Shown in pieces: positions 61,509-64,000 of a stretch of 64,000 bases of DNA. The notes beneath the pieces were generated by a model, which saw only the letters and a list, made by a program, of their open reading frames with translations, was not told the DNA's origin and did no database searches. The DNA is from Geoalkalibacter subterraneus (lineage in GTDB: Bacteria; Desulfobacterota; Desulfuromonadia; Desulfuromonadales; Geoalkalibacteraceae): contig NZ_CP010311.1 of NCBI RefSeq assembly GCF_000827125.1, positions 2,170,001 through 2,234,000 on the forward strand, given 5' to 3'. The position numbers and the translations under genes are program-made. The number at the start of each line of letters is the position of its first letter. Position 1 is the stretch's first letter.

Positions 61509-62468
61509 ATGTCATACACTATGCACTCCCACCCTGTGCAGAACAAATCCTTCTCCTCCCTAGGTAAAAGAACAAAATATCGAATAATTATCTTTGCAAT
61601 CTTGGCCATCATTGTTTTTTTGATTGCGAAACGCAATTACTATGATGCACACATTTATTTTTACATTAAAAGCCATTACCATCAATCTACATGGGAAGGG
61701 AAAAGCCGCTGGCTACCTCACTATAAGGTCATCACTGAAGCAAAACAAATAAAAGGCATAAAAGACAACCTCTCATCTATCGTATACGATCCAGATCTTG
61801 ATCGCTTTCTTGCTGTGACAAACGGTGATCCGACTGCACTGATTGCGTTGGACAAATCCGGTGAAATCATAGGCATCTTTCCCCTGCGAGGTTTCGGTGA
61901 TGTGGAAGGATTGGCCTATATGGGTAATGGGCGAGTTGCTGTCGTTGACGAACGGACACATCAACTCAGTTTTTTTCTGCTTCCAAACACTCCTCGAACA
62001 ATAGAAATCAAGGAAGCGCAGTTTATTTCTTTAGGGATTGATTTGAGTGGAAACAAAGGTTTCGAGGGAATAACCTATGATCGGGAAGGTGATCGTTTCT
62101 TTATCGTCAAGGAACGAGATCCACGTCAACTATATGAGATTTCCGGCGTCGGGGCTAGCCTCGAGGGGGACATGCAGATTCAAATTAAGGATTTGACCGA
62201 CTGGGTCAAGGACAGGGTCTTTGCCACCGACTTGTCTGACATTTATTTTGATCCGGGCACAGGTCATCTTTTTATTCTCAGCGACGAGTCAAAATTGCTG
62301 ATGGAAATGACGGATCAAGGTGAAATGGTAAGCTTCAGGTCTTTCAATCGATGGTTTAGCGATTTGCGCAAATCCGCGCCGCAGGTCGAAGGCCTTACGT
62401 TTGATTCTGACGGAAATCTTTATGTGGTCAGTGAACCAAATCTGTTTTATGTGTTTCGCCGCCAATGA
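61509..62468 (+). CDS. SdiA-regulated-like beta-propeller protein, membrane-anchored
   Basis: The protein has 319 residues. One N-terminal membrane anchor (about 24-42, 'YRIIIFAILAIIVFLIAKR') is followed by an SdiA-regulated domain beta propeller: 'LSSIVYDPDLDRFLAVTNGDPTALIALD', 'GFGDVEGLAYMGNGRVAVVDER', 'DLSDIYFDPGTGHLFILSDESKLLMEM', 'VEGLTFDSDGNLYVV'. It should sit on the periplasmic side. Base composition is more AT-rich than its neighbours, which could reflect recent acquisition. Confidence 0.85.
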   Translation: MSYTMHSHPVQNKSFSSLGKRTKYRIIIFAILAIIVFLIAKRNYYDAHIYFYIKSHYHQSTWEGKSRWLPHYKVITEAKQIKGIKDNLSSIVYDPDLDRFLAVTNGDPTALIALDKSGEIIGIFPLRGFGDVEGLAYMGNGRVAVVDERTHQLSFFLLPNTPRTIEIKEAQFISLGIDLSGNKGFEGITYDREGDRFFIVKERDPRQLYEISGVGASLEGDMQIQIKDLTDWVKDRVFATDLSDIYFDPGTGHLFILSDESKLLMEMTDQGEMVSFRSFNRWFSDLRKSAPQVEGLTFDSDGNLYVVSEPNLFYVFRRQ

Positions 62469-62505
62469 ACACTAAAATGTGTATCTAGTCAGAAATGTCA
62501 GAGGG

Positions 62506-63321
62506 TTATCCTGATCGATATTTACGATCGAAGCGTTTTTGCAGCTGCACGCCACGTTGGGTAATTCGACGCCAAAGATCTCCATATTGTCGCAAGGACT
62601 CCCTTAAAGAAAGCCCGATGTAGACTTGGATAAAACGATAATAATCCCGCGTTGTCAGTCCGATTTCAAGGCTGGAAAAATACAACCCGGCAAGGTCCTT
62701 CAATCGCCAACGGTAAGGCAGCCGATTCCGGATCTGCACACGATGAAGATCAATGAGGTAAAGGTGCAGATCTTCGGGGTTGAGCCGGTCTCGACCGGAA
62801 GATACATCGAGCAGAAAATGACAAAGGTAGTAGTCTCGGTGGTTGAGGCCGTTCTCATGCAACATGCGGGAAATCTCCGCAACTCGTGTAATCAACGCCC
62901 TTTTCAATCGAGGTGGCGGGGGAGATATTAGCCAATCACGACAGAAATCCTCAAGGCTTTCGGTCTGCACCAGATCCTCAGTCACCAAAAAGGATTGGCG
63001 CTCAACGAGGCTGTGACCTCGCTCACCGTAGGCCACGATTGTCATGGTTTCAACTCCCAGGTGATGGAGCGCCTGTATCGCCTTCCATTCGTTTCGTGCT
63101 GACGCTACTGGCGGCCTGCGTAACGTCAGCAGGCTTTTGAATAATCGTTTCCATCCCAGCCCACTATACATTTTGACAAAATAGCTCTTTCCCAGCAGTT
63201 CAAAACGTAAGGTGCGGCGACCATCCATGTTTCGGAATTCTTTCCCTTGGAGAGCAAAAATTTGGTCGAATGGATCTTTGCCCTGCCAAAGAGCTTGCCA
63301 CTCTGGTGGAAGGATCAGCAT
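62506..63321 (-). CDS. LPS core heptose kinase-like protein
   Basis: The protein has 271 residues. N-lobe Lys in 'LLGKSYFVKMYSGLGWKRLFKSLL'; catalytic 'NGLNHRDYYLCHFLLD' and 'LHLYLIDLHRVQIR'. It matches RfaP/WaaP. It follows the WaaG-like gene (seven-base overlap), as waaP follows waaG in core loci, so it is the best candidate here for the canonical heptose kinase. Confidence 0.9.
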   Translation of the reverse strand: MLILPPEWQALWQGKDPFDQIFALQGKEFRNMDGRRTLRFELLGKSYFVKMYSGLGWKRLFKSLLTLRRPPVASARNEWKAIQALHHLGVETMTIVAYGERGHSLVERQSFLVTEDLVQTESLEDFCRDWLISPPPPRLKRALITRVAEISRMLHENGLNHRDYYLCHFLLDVSSGRDRLNPEDLHLYLIDLHRVQIRNRLPYRWRLKDLAGLYFSSLEIGLTTRDYYRFIQVYIGLSLRESLRQYGDLWRRITQRGVQLQKRFDRKYRSG

Positions 63322-64000
63322 GTCAACACCTTACCTTCGATAATATCAGCCGCCCGTTCAGCCAATCCAAACAGATCCGTTTTATGCAAATAGTCATCCG
63401 CGGCTTTTTGCCAAACACTGGGATCTAGAGTCAACATGTCGGACATGTTCTGGCTGAATTTCTGAAGATTGAACGGTGATGAATGAACTCGACCGGCGCC
63501 TGAGTTCTTAATATGAAAACTGTAGCCACATGTGTCTGTCACAAGAACGGGGAGTCGGGCGGCTATTGCCTCAACCAGAATCATTCCCGCCGACTCTCGA
63601 TAAGCAGGGTGTACCAGTAGATCAGCAGAGAACAAAAAGTCAGCAACGTCATCGCGTCCTCCCATAAATCGGACCTGATGGGCCAAACCGAGTTTTTCCG
63701 CCTGGCGCTCAAACGGCTTCTGATTATCCCGTCCGAGGATCATCAACAGGCTCTTTTCACGCAAAGGGGAAGGCAAGCGAGCCAAGGCCTCCAGAGCACG
63801 ATCAAGACCTTTAATTCGGAATCCAGAACCGACCATCAAAAGTAATTTCTGATCAGGCTTTACGTCCAGTTTATTCCGGAAGGCTATTCTGCGTTTCACA
63901 TAATCCGAAGGGGCGAGACGATCCTTTTCAACACCCGGCGGCAACAGAAAAAAACGTGAACTCGGCGTCCTGTAATATTGCTGAATATGGGGAATTTCCA
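63315..64000 (-). CDS. WaaG-like LPS core glycosyltransferase (partial, N-terminus outside window)
   Basis: About 228 C-terminal residues are visible; the frame is open to the right edge. 'FLLPPGVEKDR', 'LLLMVGSGFRIKGLDRALEALARLP', 'VRFMGGRDDVADFLFSADLLVHPAYRESAGMILVEAIAARLPVLVTDTCGYSFHI' are typical of the GT4 enzyme WaaG. It transfers a hexose to the inner-core heptose. Confidence 0.92.
   Translation of the reverse strand, partial: EIPHIQQYYRTPSSRFFLLPPGVEKDRLAPSDYVKRRIAFRNKLDVKPDQKLLLMVGSGFRIKGLDRALEALARLPSPLREKSLLMILGRDNQKPFERQAEKLGLAHQVRFMGGRDDVADFLFSADLLVHPAYRESAGMILVEAIAARLPVLVTDTCGYSFHIKNSGAGRVHSSPFNLQKFSQNMSDMLTLDPSVWQKAADDYLHKTDLFGLAERAADIIEGKVLTC

Overview
The window has two parts. 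Positions 1 to about 38,870 are a prophage or phage-derived integrated element whose left end lies outside the window. From 38,879 to 64,000 the sequence is ordinary bacterial chromosome. Gene content and order (smpB next to ssrA; yicC-gmk-rpoZ-rsh; queD/queE; LPS core and heptose genes with RfaP-type kinases) suggest a Gram-negative of the Desulfuromonadales/Geobacterales group (Desulfobacterota). This is inference from family knowledge; no database search was made.

The element is a contractile-tailed (myovirus-type) phage whose core genes are almost all on the minus strand, so it reads right to left. The early/replication block (about 31.9 to 22.1 kb) holds a sigma-factor-like regulator, a small protein, a PD-(D/E)XK nuclease, a Sak4-like ATPase, a DUF669 protein with an SSB-like tail, an ERCC4-type nuclease, a RecD2-like helicase and a 1100-residue primase-helicase. 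It ends in a terminator and a candidate origin (12 GCCGAAAG-type boxes around an AT-rich core). Next come regulatory and packaging genes (21.5 to 15.6 kb: hypothetical, HTH protein, small terminase, lipoprotein, large terminase), then head genes (13.9 to 3.2 kb: portal, minor head protein, a methyltransferase-protease-scaffold fusion, decoration protein, major capsid, connectors), then tail genes (3.2 kb to the left edge, ending inside the tail sheath gene).

Four cassettes interrupt or flank this plan. Three are on the plus strand among the late genes: a PaeR7I/XhoI-type restriction-modification system with its own HTH gene (8.0 to 10.7 kb), a DUF4143 AAA ATPase (14.2 to 15.5 kb), and a tyrosine recombinase with a separate SAM-like partner next to an iteron-like repeat array (18.0 to 19.7 kb). 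The fourth is a minus-strand three-gene unit (32.0 to 35.2 kb) encoding a LexA-like HTH protein, an unknown helical protein and a 700-residue QueC-like PP-loop protein. It has its own terminator and is the best candidate for an undescribed defence system. The right end carries DUF2924, a large serine recombinase and a small DNA-binding protein (35.5 to 38.4 kb) next to the tmRNA 3' end.

Two patterns tie the element together. Six copies of CCGAC-N15-CCGGTAAGTAA, all with exactly 15 bases between the blocks and all 25 to 91 bases upstream of a start codon in the direction of transcription, look like a private promoter class, probably read by the element's own sigma-like protein. About 65-bp palindromic repeats lie in-frame inside two virion genes, at the element's right end and, as a half copy, in the gene after the integrase.

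The chromosomal part holds tmRNA and smpB, rseC, rsmD, coaD, a creatininase-family protein, queE/queD, yacG, tRNA-Gly, a lytic transglycosylase, nadB, a chorismate mutase with a free-standing DAHP-synthase regulatory domain, rsh, rpoZ, gmk, yicC, a nucleotide-sugar dehydrogenase, and an LPS region. The LPS region has hldE and gmhB separated by a four-helix-bundle gene flanked by inverted heptamer repeats, several LPS-kinase-like proteins including a tandem two-domain one, a carbamoyltransferase, a pyruvyl transferase, and a WaaG-like glycosyltransferase cut by the right edge.
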